Origin: DASXMT01 sp963781305
GTDB lineage: Bacteria; Actinomycetota; Acidimicrobiia; Acidimicrobiales; RAAP-2
NCBI GenBank assembly: GCA_963781305.1
Contig: CAWAFL010000014.1
Coordinates: 248,001 to 312,000, forward strand
Reading direction: 5' to 3'
DNA length: 64,000 nt
The notes under the pieces were generated by a model. It ran no database searches. It saw only the letters and a list, made by a program, of their open reading frames with translations, and was not told the origin of the DNA. A program made the translations under genes and the position numbers. This document shows, piece after piece, positions 8,308-17,324 of the stretch. Positions within the stretch are counted from its first letter, which is position 1; the number at the start of each line of letters is the position of its first letter.

Positions 8308-9146
8308 GGCGCCATCGTTGGTTCCCCGGCCATGGGCGGCGAGCTAATCCCCGCCTCGCGCAGGGCGACGGTGGTTCGGAGCCGGAGCTCGCGCGCCACC
8401 TCGAACTGCCTACCGGGCAGGGTCCGTGCGATCAGTCGCAACAACACGTAGCCGACTTCTATGGTCTCGACCCCGGCCACCACCGGGTCGCCGAGGAGGA
8501 GACCTTTCCACTGCTCCTCGCTGGCCATGGTGGCCAAGAGCTCGCGAATGATCGAAGTCACCTGCTCGAGGTCCTCGGTCACCGGAACCGGCACGTCCAC
8601 GACCGCCCGCGACCAGTCCTTCGACAGGTTGGTGACCTGACGCAAGGCGCTGTTGGGGACGACGATCAACTCCCCTTGTGCCGTCCGGAGCTTCGTCACC
8701 CGGAGGGTGAGCTCTTCGACGGTCCCAGTTACGCCAACGGTCTGGCCCGGGACCGAGAGTCGGATGACATCGCCAAAAGCGAACTGGTGCTCGGCGAACA
8801 GGAAGAACCCGGAGAGCACGTCCCCCACCACTTGTTGGGCCCCAAAGCCGATGGCCACGCCGGCCACCGTGGCCGGCGCCACCAGCGTGGTCAGCGGAAT
8901 GCCGAGCTTCTCGATGCTCAGGATCCCGGCCACGAACCACGTCAGGGAGACGAACGCCCACTCGATGGCCTCGCTGACCACCCGCGACCGCTTGGTGCTC
9001 TCCGATGCCGAACCGCCCGCTTCGATCAGGTCGCGGAGGTACGCATCGATGCCGGCTCGGTGTCGGCCACCCAGCCAGTGCGCGAGCCGTACGAGCAGGC
9101 CTGCACCGAGCAGAATCACGACTACCGGCAACAGTGAGTCCCGCAA
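8304..9146 (-). CDS. mscS: Small-conductance mechanosensitive channel (MscS family)
   Basis: A 280-residue protein with an N-terminal hydrophobic helix, a second helix (WAFVSLTWFVAGILSIEKLG), and the pore helix. The pore helix continues into GFGAQQVVGDVLSGFFLFAEHQFAFGDVI, the MscS signature. The following beta domain has RTAQGELIVVPNSALRQVTNLS, also typical. It should release solutes on hypo-osmotic shock. The start is uncertain: TTG 9146 is the first usable codon in frame, since upstream codons to the stop at 9248 include no ATG or GTG. A palindrome and a TAGGGT box lie in the region upstream. Confidence 0.88.
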   Translation of the reverse strand: MRDSLLPVVVILLGAGLLVRLAHWLGGRHRAGIDAYLRDLIEAGGSASESTKRSRVVSEAIEWAFVSLTWFVAGILSIEKLGIPLTTLVAPATVAGVAIGFGAQQVVGDVLSGFFLFAEHQFAFGDVIRLSVPGQTVGVTGTVEELTLRVTKLRTAQGELIVVPNSALRQVTNLSKDWSRAVVDVPVPVTEDLEQVTSIIRELLATMASEEQWKGLLLGDPVVAGVETIEVGYVLLRLIARTLPGRQFEVARELRLRTTVALREAGISSPPMAGEPTMAP

Positions 9147-9226
9147 CCAGTCGATGATGCCGTCGAAAATAGCATCCGTCCCGGCAATCGGGTCGGGGGC
9201 GCCCTCCGACCCGTCGGTCGGCGAAC

Positions 9227-9232
9227 ACCCTA
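9227..9232 (-). promoter_or_regulatory. Candidate -10 box TAGGGT for the mscS-type gene
   Basis: TAGGGT on the minus strand lies about 80 nt before the TTG start. It is immediately downstream, in that direction, of the 17 bp palindrome at 9234-9250. Confidence 0.35.
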
Positions 9233-9233
9233 A

Positions 9234-9250
9234 ACTGACGCCCCGTCAGT
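9234..9250. promoter_or_regulatory. Perfect 17 bp palindrome, candidate operator
   Basis: ACTGACG and CGTCAGT are exact inverted repeats separated by CCC. The site sits between the divergent channel and aldehyde dehydrogenase genes, right beside a minus-strand -10-like box. Size and symmetry fit a dimeric repressor such as a TetR-family protein (inference). Confidence 0.5.
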
Positions 9251-9436
9251 ATTGGGGGAACGAGCGACGACCAATTTTCAACTGGGTAGCAGGCAATCGA
9301 TTCACCTCCGATTGAGTGCCGTTCGACGGCCGATTGACGACTCTGGCGGGCACCCGAAAGCGGAGGCTGCGTCGGCCCGCAAAGTGGCCACCGCGGCCGA
9401 GAAGCGGCCACACCGGCCTGAAGAAAGTGAGCACCG

Positions 9437-10906
9437 ATGAGCAACCAGGTCAGCAAGGACGAGCATCAGCTCCTGATCGGTGGGAAGTGGGTGGATGCCG
9501 GGGACGGTACGTACGACATCATCAATCCGGCCACCGAACAGGTTGTGGGTCAAGCGCCCAATGCGTCGAAGGAGGATGCCGCTGCGGCCGCTGCTGCGGC
9601 CGCTCACGCCCTTCCCTCCTGGGCGGCCACGCCCGTCGAGGAGCGGCTGAACCTTTTGAAGCAGGTGGCCCCGGCCATCCGGGCCAAGGGCGACGAGCTC
9701 GTGGCGCTGGTCATCGCCGAGACTGGTGCGACGGCGTCGGTCGGCTCCCGCATGCAGGTTCCGGTCAGCTGCGATCGCTTCGATCGGTACTCACGCGACA
9801 TCCGCCACGTGCAGGAGAAGTCCTTGGTTCCCTTCGTCACCGGGTCGACGCCGCTGGCCCCCGGAGGACTGGTCAGCGCGCTGGCCTATCGCCAACCCGT
9901 TGGCGTGGTGGCAGCCATCGCCTCCTACAACTTCCCGCTCACCAACCTGGCCGGAAAGATCGCCCCGGCGTTGGCCATGGGCAACACGGTGGTGGTCAAG
10001 CCGGCGCCGCAGGATCCTCTGGCCATTGTGGAGCTCATCCGCATCCTGGACGAGGTGGGGTTTCCGCCCGGCGTGGTGAACCTGGTCAACTCGCAGGGAC
10101 CGGGACCGGCCTCGGTCCTGGCCGAGTCGCCCGACGTCGACATGGTCTCCTTCACCGGGTCGACTGCCGTGGGCCAGCGGATCGCCCAAGCCGGGGGTGC
10201 GACGATGAAGCGCCTGTTGCTCGAGCTGGGGGGCAAGGGGGCCGCTGTCGTATTCGACGATGCGGACATCGCCGCGGCCATCACCGCCATCGGGTCAACC
10301 TGGGCATTCCACTCGGGGCAGATCTGCACGGCACCGACCCGGGCCGTCATCCACCGAAGCATCTACGACCAGGTCGTCGAGAAGCTGGCCTCGTTCGCCG
10401 GTTCGCTCAAGGTGGGCGACCCTCTCGAGCTCGACACCGTGGTCGGGCCGGTGATCTCGGGCGTCCAGCAGCAACGGATCCTCGACTACGTCGGGACCGG
10501 CCGCCAGCAGGGCGAGGTCGTGGCGGGCGGGAACCGCCCCGAGCACCTGCCCACCGGGTACTACGTCGAGCCGACCCTGATCACCGGCGGCAACGACATC
10601 ACCGTCGCCCGCGAGGAGATCTTCGGGCCGGTCGTGGTGGCCATACCTTTCGACGACGACGACGAGGGCGTGGCCATCGCCAATGACAGCGAGTTCGGCC
10701 TCTACGACTACGTCTTCTCCGCCGACACCGCTCGTGCCCTCGAGGTGGCCAAGCGGCTGCGGGCCGGGCATGTCGGCATCAACACCGCCCAGCGCAACAT
10801 GGAAGCACCGTTCGGCGGTTTCAAGATGAGCGGCGTGGGTCGGGACGGCGGGGACTACGGCCTTGAGGCGTACTCGGAGCTGCAGTCCATCGTCTGGGCC
10901 GGCTGA
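9437..10906 (+). CDS. Aldehyde dehydrogenase family protein
   Basis: A 489-residue NAD(P)-dependent aldehyde dehydrogenase of full length. Visible active-site residues are Asn165 (SYNFPLTN), Lys188 (VKPAP), the general base Glu263 (LELGGKG) and the nucleophile Cys297 (HSGQICTAPTR). It would oxidise an aldehyde to its acid; the substrate is not evident. The leader of almost 190 nt after the 9234-9250 palindrome suggests control from that region. It is followed by a long GGAGCC-type repeat, not by a co-directional gene at short spacing. Confidence 0.93.
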   Translation: MSNQVSKDEHQLLIGGKWVDAGDGTYDIINPATEQVVGQAPNASKEDAAAAAAAAAHALPSWAATPVEERLNLLKQVAPAIRAKGDELVALVIAETGATASVGSRMQVPVSCDRFDRYSRDIRHVQEKSLVPFVTGSTPLAPGGLVSALAYRQPVGVVAAIASYNFPLTNLAGKIAPALAMGNTVVVKPAPQDPLAIVELIRILDEVGFPPGVVNLVNSQGPGPASVLAESPDVDMVSFTGSTAVGQRIAQAGGATMKRLLLELGGKGAAVVFDDADIAAAITAIGSTWAFHSGQICTAPTRAVIHRSIYDQVVEKLASFAGSLKVGDPLELDTVVGPVISGVQQQRILDYVGTGRQQGEVVAGGNRPEHLPTGYYVEPTLITGGNDITVAREEIFGPVVVAIPFDDDDEGVAIANDSEFGLYDYVFSADTARALEVAKRLRAGHVGINTAQRNMEAPFGGFKMSGVGRDGGDYGLEAYSELQSIVWAG

Positions 10907-10920
10907 GGCTAGCTGGCCGT

Positions 10921-11070
10921 TGGCCCGGGGAGCCGGAGGAGCCGGAGGAGCCGGAGGAGCCCGGGGAGCCGGAGCGGGCCCGGCGAGCGGGAGGAGCCGG
11001 AGGAGCCCGGCGAGCGGGAGGAGCCGGCGGGCCTGAGGAGCCTGAGGAACCGGGCGAGCCGGAGACACCG
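10921..11070 (+). repeat. GC-rich 9 bp-like repeat region between genes
   Basis: About 150 bp of degenerate units such as ggagccgga, ggagcccgg and cgagcggga follow the aldehyde dehydrogenase stop. No gene is seen here. Confidence 0.8.
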
Positions 11071-11123
11071 AGCCGGAGACGCCGGACCAACAGCCTCGTC
11101 CCACAGACCCCTTCGGGGGTCGC

Positions 11124-11129
11124 TAGAGT
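11124..11129 (+). promoter_or_regulatory. -10 box TAGAGT of a leaderless methyltransferase promoter
   Basis: TAGAGT ends 7 nt before ATG 11137, which would place the transcription start on the start codon. Confidence 0.5.
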
Positions 11130-11136
11130 CCCGCCC

Positions 11137-12009
11137 ATGACGGAACATGACGACCTCCAGTCCGGGGCGGACGCCATCCAGTGGTTTCATTCGATCGACC
11201 TCGGCCACGGCGTGGTCACCAAGGGTCTGACCGAGCTCGCCCTCAGGTCCGACCAACTTCCCGAGTTCAAGGGCCGTTCGGTGCTCGATATCGGGGCATG
11301 GGACGGGTACTACTCGTTCCACGCCGAGCGCGCCGGGGCCACCCGGGTGGTCGCCCTCGACCACTACGCCTGGGGCTGTGACTTCGTGGCCCGGGGTGCG
11401 TACTGGAACGAGTGCATCGAAAAAGGCATCCTGCCCGACCACAACCGCGATCTGACCGACTTCTGGCATGACGACCTACCCGGTCGTCGCGGGTTCGAGT
11501 TCGCCCACAAGGCCATCGGCAGCACGGTCGAGCCGGTGGTGGACGACTTCATGAAGATCGATCTCGAGGGGCTCGGCACCTTCGACGTCGTGCTGTACCT
11601 CGGCGTGCTTTACCACATCAAAGAGCCGCTGACCGCTATGGAGCGACTACGGGCCGTGACCGGTGAAGTCGCCGTCATCGAGACCGAGGCGGTCCACCTC
11701 CACGGGTTCGACAATGAGAGCGCCATGCAGTTCCACGCCGACAGCAGCGTGGGTGTCGACTTCGGCAACTGGTATGTGCCCACCATCGGGGCGATCAAGG
11801 CCCTGTGCCGCGCCGCCGGGTTCTCAAAGGTCGAAGTGTTCGTCGGTCCGCCCGAACCCCCGGCCCCCGATCCTGCTTCGGCCCCTCGATCCCTCACCTT
11901 GGTCGAACGCGTCGGTCGCCGCCTTGCGCCCCCACTTCCACCCGTCTCGGCTCCGCCCTCGTCGGCACCCACTCAGAACTATCGGGCCGTCGTTCACGCC
12001 TACGTCTGA
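11137..12009 (+). CDS. CmoB-like class I SAM-dependent methyltransferase
   Basis: A 290-residue protein. After the N-terminal AIQWFHSIDLGHGVVTKG segment, which resembles the tRNA-mo5U34/CmoB-like family, comes motif I VLDIGAWDGYYSFHAERAGA near residues 50-70. It is followed by a VVALDHY motif II and a DVVLYLGVLYHIKEP motif. The substrate is not determined by sequence; many such proteins are annotated broadly as DUF1698. The C-terminal 50 residues are Pro/Ala/Ser-rich. The -10 box ends 7 nt before the ATG, so the mRNA is probably leaderless. Confidence 0.8.
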   Translation: MTEHDDLQSGADAIQWFHSIDLGHGVVTKGLTELALRSDQLPEFKGRSVLDIGAWDGYYSFHAERAGATRVVALDHYAWGCDFVARGAYWNECIEKGILPDHNRDLTDFWHDDLPGRRGFEFAHKAIGSTVEPVVDDFMKIDLEGLGTFDVVLYLGVLYHIKEPLTAMERLRAVTGEVAVIETEAVHLHGFDNESAMQFHADSSVGVDFGNWYVPTIGAIKALCRAAGFSKVEVFVGPPEPPAPDPASAPRSLTLVERVGRRLAPPLPPVSAPPSSAPTQNYRAVVHAYV

Positions 12010-12121
12010 ACGTCGGACAGGGGTCGGTCCCGCCCCGCCCCAGTGCCGGAAACTGCGGTCCACCAGGGATCGAGGACGTCAAGGTCACCCTCAGGGTCAC
12101 TGGGCAGAAACCCCTGACGAG

Positions 12122-12127
12122 TAGGGT
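12122..12127 (+). promoter_or_regulatory. -10 box TAGGGT before the TetR-family gene
   Basis: TAGGGT ends 8 nt before ATG 12136, again compatible with a leaderless transcript. Confidence 0.4.
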
Positions 12128-12135
12128 GATGCTTC

Positions 12136-12813
12136 ATGGTCAGCCGTCCTGTGCCACGTTCTCTGACCCGTGCCCAACAGGCGCGGCGTCAACGTGTCGT
12201 CGATGCGGCCATGGCTCTGGGGCTCGAGGGCGGCTACGAAGCGGTCCAGATGCGCGACGTGGCTGCCCGGGCCGACGTGGCCATGGGCACCGTGTACCGG
12301 TACTTCACCAGCAAAGACCACCTGCTGGCTGCCTCCCTGGTCAGCTGGGTTGAACAGCTCGACGCCCGACTGTCACAGCTCCCGGCCCAGGGTGACACGG
12401 CCGCGGTGCGGGTGGTGGACGTTCTCGACCGGGCCCTCCGGGCCATGGCGCGCCAGCCCCAGCTGGTCAGCGCGGTGTTCGCCTCGCTTTCCTCGCCCGA
12501 CCCGGCGGCTGTCGAGTGCCAGCAGCAGATCACCGTGCTCATGGAAGGAATCATCACCCGAGCCATCGGCGAGCATCACCCCGAGAACCTCGGCGACCGG
12601 GCGCGAATCCTTGGTCACGTCTGGTACTCGGTGCTCGGGGGTTGGGTCAACGGCCGGAGCGACATGACTCGTGTCCACAGCGAACTGGCGGTGGCAGTCG
12701 GTCTGTTACTCCCGGCCGATCTCTTCGCCGAGGCCGTATCCCCTCGAGACGCCCTATCGACTCGGGCTGCCGTATCACCGCGAGAGGCCGTATCACCTCG
12801 AACAGAGTCATGA
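12136..12813 (+). CDS. TetR family transcriptional regulator (KstR-like)
   Basis: A 225-residue repressor. The N-terminal helix-turn-helix covers about residues 12-58: ARRQRVVDAAMALGLEGGYEAVQMRDVAARADVAMGTVYRYFTSKDHLL in order. The GGYEAVQMRDVA...GTVYRYF pattern is close to KstR-type regulators of sterol and lipid catabolism; this subfamily call is moderate. The C-terminal ligand domain ends near residue 198, after which four six-residue repeats (AVSPRE and similar) form an unusual tail. The target is unknown; the palindrome at 9234-9250 and the acyl-CoA genes at 4-7.7 kb are nearby candidates. Confidence 0.88.
   Translation: MVSRPVPRSLTRAQQARRQRVVDAAMALGLEGGYEAVQMRDVAARADVAMGTVYRYFTSKDHLLAASLVSWVEQLDARLSQLPAQGDTAAVRVVDVLDRALRAMARQPQLVSAVFASLSSPDPAAVECQQQITVLMEGIITRAIGEHHPENLGDRARILGHVWYSVLGGWVNGRSDMTRVHSELAVAVGLLLPADLFAEAVSPRDALSTRAAVSPREAVSPRTES
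12733..12804 (+). repeat. Four tandem 18 bp repeats at the end of the TetR gene
   Basis: Units of the type gccgtatcacctcgaaca encode AVSPRD, ALSTRA, AVSPRE and AVSPRT at the C-terminus. Confidence 0.85.
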
Positions 12814-12912
12814 TCTCCGGCGAACACAGTCACGATCACGGCGCTCGGGTACTGATCACGGCGAACAGATTCCTCATCACAACGAGGACCGGAAGCTGAC
12901 CGACGCCCGCGC

Positions 12913-12918
12913 TAGCGT
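12913..12918 (+). promoter_or_regulatory. -10 box TAGCGT of a leaderless ABC transporter promoter
   Basis: TAGCGT ends 6 nt before ATG 12925. Confidence 0.45.
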
Positions 12919-12924
12919 CGTGAA

Positions 12925-13844
<920 letters not shown>

Positions 13845-13848
<4 letters not shown>

Positions 13849-14642
13849 TCCGCCTTGTCCGCTCGGAGTGGCTGAAGCTCCGCACCACCTCGGTGCCCTG
13901 GATCCTGCTGGGGCTGTCTTGCCTGTTCACCGGACTGGGCATCCTGCTCTCCTTCCTGAGCAGCAGCAGCCCCGGGGGACGGGCGGCCCACGGTGGAGCC
14001 GCCTGGTTCACGCCCCATACCGTGGACCAACTCCGAAACCTGGCCGGTGCCGGCCTGGGCTTTGGGGACCTGTTCATCATGCTGCTGGGCGTTCTGTGCA
14101 TCACCACCGAATTCCGGCACAAGACGGTGACATCCACGTTCCTGGTCACCCCGAGGAGGGGACGCATGGTCGGGGCCAAGCTGATCATCGCGGCCATCCT
14201 TGGGGTCGTTCTGGCCGTGATCCTGCTCATCATCACCGTCGTGGCCGGATCCATCGTGTTGTCGGCCCGTCACGGTTCGCCCTCTGCCTTGATCCATCAG
14301 CTGCCCGCAGTGGTCCCCGGGATGATCGGCGTGTTCGTCCTGTACGCCATCCTCGGCGTCGGCGTGGGCTCTTGGTTGACCAACCAGGTGGCCGCTCTCA
14401 TCGCCACCCTCGGATGGTTCCTGATCGGTGAGACGCTGATCGGCGCCCTCCTCAACGCCGCGCACGGCGGGCTCTCCCGATGGCTGCCGGCTGCCTCAGC
14501 TCAAGCGCTGGCCAACCACACCGGGCGAAACCTCACAACGACGCTGCTGCCGTGGTGGGGCGGGGGCTTGATGATGCTGGCCTACGGTCTCATCTTCGCC
14601 AGCATCGGCTCGATCGTCATGACCCGACGGGACATCACCTGA
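13845..14642 (+). CDS. ABC-2 type transporter permease
   Basis: A 265-residue polytopic protein beginning IRLVRSEWLKLRTTSVPWILLGLSC after a GTG start that overlaps the ATPase stop (GTGA). About six hydrophobic helices can be seen, including GFGDLFIMLLGVLCITTEF, LIIAAILGVVLAVILLIITVVAG, and a final LMMLAYGLIFASIGSIVM. The FRHKTVTSTFLVTPRRG loop after the second helix is typical of ABC-2 permeases. It should form the membrane channel with the upstream ATPase. Confidence 0.9.
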
Positions 14643-14778
14643 TCGTCTGATCGCGACGGAGCACTGGTCGTCAGGCCGAAGCGGCCGCCGGCTCTTGGGT
14701 CATCCGAGCAGGACGGCAATCGGCTAGGCACAATGGTCAGGGCACGATCGTCGGGGCACGACGGTCGTTCCACCCTCC

Positions 14779-14784
14779 TAAGCT
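14779..14784 (+). promoter_or_regulatory. -10 box TAAGCT before the PLP-enzyme gene
   Basis: TAAGCT ends 6 nt before ATG 14791, so the transcript may be leaderless. Confidence 0.4.
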
Positions 14785-14790
14785 GCGGCG

Positions 14791-16173
14791 ATGGCCGGCG
14801 ATGGCTTTCCCGACAACCGCCTACCCGCTCATGGCGCCGCTGCCGACGAGGTGCTGGATCGCATGGAGGAGCTCCGGGCCGACGACCGTGACTGGCGGGG
14901 TGGTCGCGTGTTCAGCCTGGTCTACTCAGCCGGTGACGAGGTCCACGCCCTGCTGGAGCGGGCGGCTGCCGCCTACTCGGCCGAGAACGCCTTGAACACC
15001 ATGGTGTTCCCGAGCCTGGGCTGGATGCAGCACGACATCGTGACCATCACCGCCGGTCTGTTGGGCGCCGATCGGGTCGCCACCGATGAGGCCGACATCC
15101 ACGGCTACCTCACGTCCGGCGGCACCGAGTCGTTGTTGATGGCCACCAAGACGGCCCGGGACTGGGGGCGCAGCGAGCGGGTGACGAGCGGAACCAGCGG
15201 GATTGCCAGCCGCTCCAGGTCGGCGACGGCCCAGCCCAACATGGTGCTGGCAACCAGCGCCCACGCCGCCTTCGAGAAGGCCTCGCACTACTTCGATGTG
15301 GAGTCGCGCCGGATCCCCGTCGGACCCGACTACCGCGCTGATGTCGACGCCATGGCCGACGCCATCGACGACGACACGGTGCTCATCGTGGGCTCGGCGC
15401 CCTCGTACCCCCAAGGCGTCGTCGACCCCATTCCCGATCTCGCTGCGCTGGCCACAGAGCGAGGCATCCTCTGCCACGTGGACGCATGCCTCGGCGGCTT
15501 CATCCTCCCCTTCCTGGGATCGCTCGGCTACCTGGAGAAGCGGTGGGACTTCACCGTGCCCGGGGTCACCTCGATCTCGGCCGACCTCCACAAATACGGC
15601 TACGGCTCCAAGGGGGTCTCGGTCGTGCTCTACCGCACGCCGGAGCTGGCCCGCTTGCAGCCTTTCCTCACCACCAACTGGCTGGGCGGCCTCTATGGCT
15701 CCCCCTCGATGGCCGGAACGCGCCCCGCCGGTCCCATCGCCGCCGGGTGGGCCGTCCTCCATTTCCTCGGGGAGGACGGGTACCTCCGACTCACGGAAGA
15801 CACGTATCAGGCCGCTCGAGCACTGCGCTCGGCCATCGAGGATCTTCCCGGCCTGGCCGTGCGCGGGGACCCCGATGCCACCGTGCTGGCCTTCGGCGGC
15901 GACGGCGACCGTTCCAGCGGCAGCAACGATGCCGCCTCCACCGACACGTCAGTCTCGATCGACACATTCGCGCTGGGCGATGCGTTGGCCGACCGGGGAG
16001 GGTGGTACTTCGATCGGCAATCACCGCCCGACAGCCTGCACGGAACCGTGCATGCCGGTCATGCCGCGGTCATGGACGAGTTGATCGCCGACCTCACCGC
16101 CGTCGCCGGCGAACTGGCAGCCAGCGGAGCGCGAGCCACCGACCGGGCGACGACGTACGGCACCGTCAACTGA
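14791..16173 (+). CDS. Pyridoxal-phosphate-dependent decarboxylase / sphingosine-1-phosphate lyase-like protein
   Basis: A 460-residue group II PLP enzyme. GYLTSGGTESLLMA near 108-121 binds the cofactor phosphate. HVDACLGGF supplies the conserved Asp, and SADLHKYGYGSKG contains the Schiff-base Lys268. The HKYGYGSKG motif and the WLGGLYGSPSMAGTRPAG segment fit the S1P lyase/DPL1 branch better than glutamate decarboxylases. In bacteria the substrate of this branch is often unknown; a phosphorylated long-chain amine is possible. A Ser/Asp-rich insertion lies near residues 375-390. It probably starts its own leaderless transcript. Confidence 0.85.
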   Translation: MAGDGFPDNRLPAHGAAADEVLDRMEELRADDRDWRGGRVFSLVYSAGDEVHALLERAAAAYSAENALNTMVFPSLGWMQHDIVTITAGLLGADRVATDEADIHGYLTSGGTESLLMATKTARDWGRSERVTSGTSGIASRSRSATAQPNMVLATSAHAAFEKASHYFDVESRRIPVGPDYRADVDAMADAIDDDTVLIVGSAPSYPQGVVDPIPDLAALATERGILCHVDACLGGFILPFLGSLGYLEKRWDFTVPGVTSISADLHKYGYGSKGVSVVLYRTPELARLQPFLTTNWLGGLYGSPSMAGTRPAGPIAAGWAVLHFLGEDGYLRLTEDTYQAARALRSAIEDLPGLAVRGDPDATVLAFGGDGDRSSGSNDAASTDTSVSIDTFALGDALADRGGWYFDRQSPPDSLHGTVHAGHAAVMDELIADLTAVAGELAASGARATDRATTYGTVN

Positions 16174-16269
16174 TGGGGCCTCAGTGGGCGAAGGGCCAAT
16201 CGATCCCGAGCCGAGAAATCAGGGGCGACGAATAAGGCTGACCACGATCCCACCGAGCCAGCAGCTCGC

Positions 16270-16275
16270 TAGAGT
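16270..16275 (+). promoter_or_regulatory. -10 box TAGAGT before the flavin oxidoreductase gene
   Basis: TAGAGT is followed by a leader of roughly 30 nt containing a weak cggaga Shine-Dalgarno before ATG 16314. Confidence 0.35.
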
Positions 16276-16313
16276 CAGCTACCGCTCAGAGCAGCCATCG
16301 GAGACAACGCCAC

Positions 16314-17300
16314 ATGCAGACTCGACTGACCGAGATCCTCAAGATCCAGCACCCGGTGATGCTGGCCGGCATGGGTGGGGTGTCCTACGCCCCCCTGGTT
16401 ACTGCCGTCTCGGAAGCCGGCGGCTTCGGGTGCCTCGGCGCCTCCACCATGAGCAGGGAGCGCATGGTGGCCGAGATCGCCCAGGTGCGCCAGGCCACCG
16501 ACAAGCCGTTCGGCGTCGACCTGCTCACGGCCATGCCCGGGGACCTGGTGGGACAGGTCGAGGACCTCATCGAGGGAGGGGCTTCCGTCTTCGTCGCCGG
16601 ACTGGGCGTTCCCAGCGAGGTGGTGGACCTCTGCCATCTCAGCGGTGTGCTCGTCATCAACATGTGCGGCAAGGTCGAGCATGCCCGGCGGGCGGTCGAC
16701 GCCGGCTGCGACCTCGTTGTGGCCCAAGGAACGGAGGCCGGCGGCCACACCGGTCAGGTGGCAACCATGCCCCTTGTGCCTCAGGTGGTCGACGCCGTGG
16801 GGGATCAGGTCCCCGTGGTCGCCGCCGGCGGAATCTTCGACGGGCGTGGGCTGGCCGCAGCATTGGCCCTCGGGGCTGACGGCGTGTGGGTCGGCACCCG
16901 CTTCATCGCCACTCCCGAAGCGCGAGCGGTGGTCGGCTACAAGGATGCGTTGATCCGAACGGCCGAGGACGGCACCACCATCAGCCGGGCCTACTCGGGA
17001 AAGACCATGCGGGTAGTCCGCAACGACTACACCGCCTTCTTCGACCAGCATCCCGACGAGCTCCAGAAATTCCCCGGCCAGCTGGGCCGGGCTGCTGACG
17101 ACGGTGCGTTCCACCTCGGCGGCGGCGAGAACACCGAGGGAATCGATCCGACCAAGGAGTGCTACCCGACCGGACAGGGCGTGGGCGCCATCGGGACCCT
17201 CATCCCGGCGGCAGCCCTGGTGGAGTCGATCGTCGACCAAGCCGAACGAGTACTTGCCGGGCTGACCCAGAGTGTGGGCAATCACAACGGAACTGTCTGA
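16314..17300 (+). CDS. Nitronate monooxygenase family FMN-dependent oxidoreductase
   Basis: A 328-residue TIM-barrel flavoprotein. The N-terminus QHPVMLAGMGGVSYAPLVTAVSEAGGFG is typical. AQGTEAGGHTGQVA contains the conserved His145 next to the FMN site. AAGGIFDGRGLAAALALGADGVWVGTRF is the phosphate-binding half of the barrel. It probably oxidises nitronates, or acts as a NAD(P)H:flavin-linked oxidoreductase; the class cannot be split by eye. It is a paralogue of the truncated gene at the window start. It converges with the GH1 gene only 24 nt downstream. Confidence 0.9.
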   Translation: MQTRLTEILKIQHPVMLAGMGGVSYAPLVTAVSEAGGFGCLGASTMSRERMVAEIAQVRQATDKPFGVDLLTAMPGDLVGQVEDLIEGGASVFVAGLGVPSEVVDLCHLSGVLVINMCGKVEHARRAVDAGCDLVVAQGTEAGGHTGQVATMPLVPQVVDAVGDQVPVVAAGGIFDGRGLAAALALGADGVWVGTRFIATPEARAVVGYKDALIRTAEDGTTISRAYSGKTMRVVRNDYTAFFDQHPDELQKFPGQLGRAADDGAFHLGGGENTEGIDPTKECYPTGQGVGAIGTLIPAAALVESIVDQAERVLAGLTQSVGNHNGTV

Positions 17301-17324
17301 CAGGTCGGGACAAACCAGCACCAG

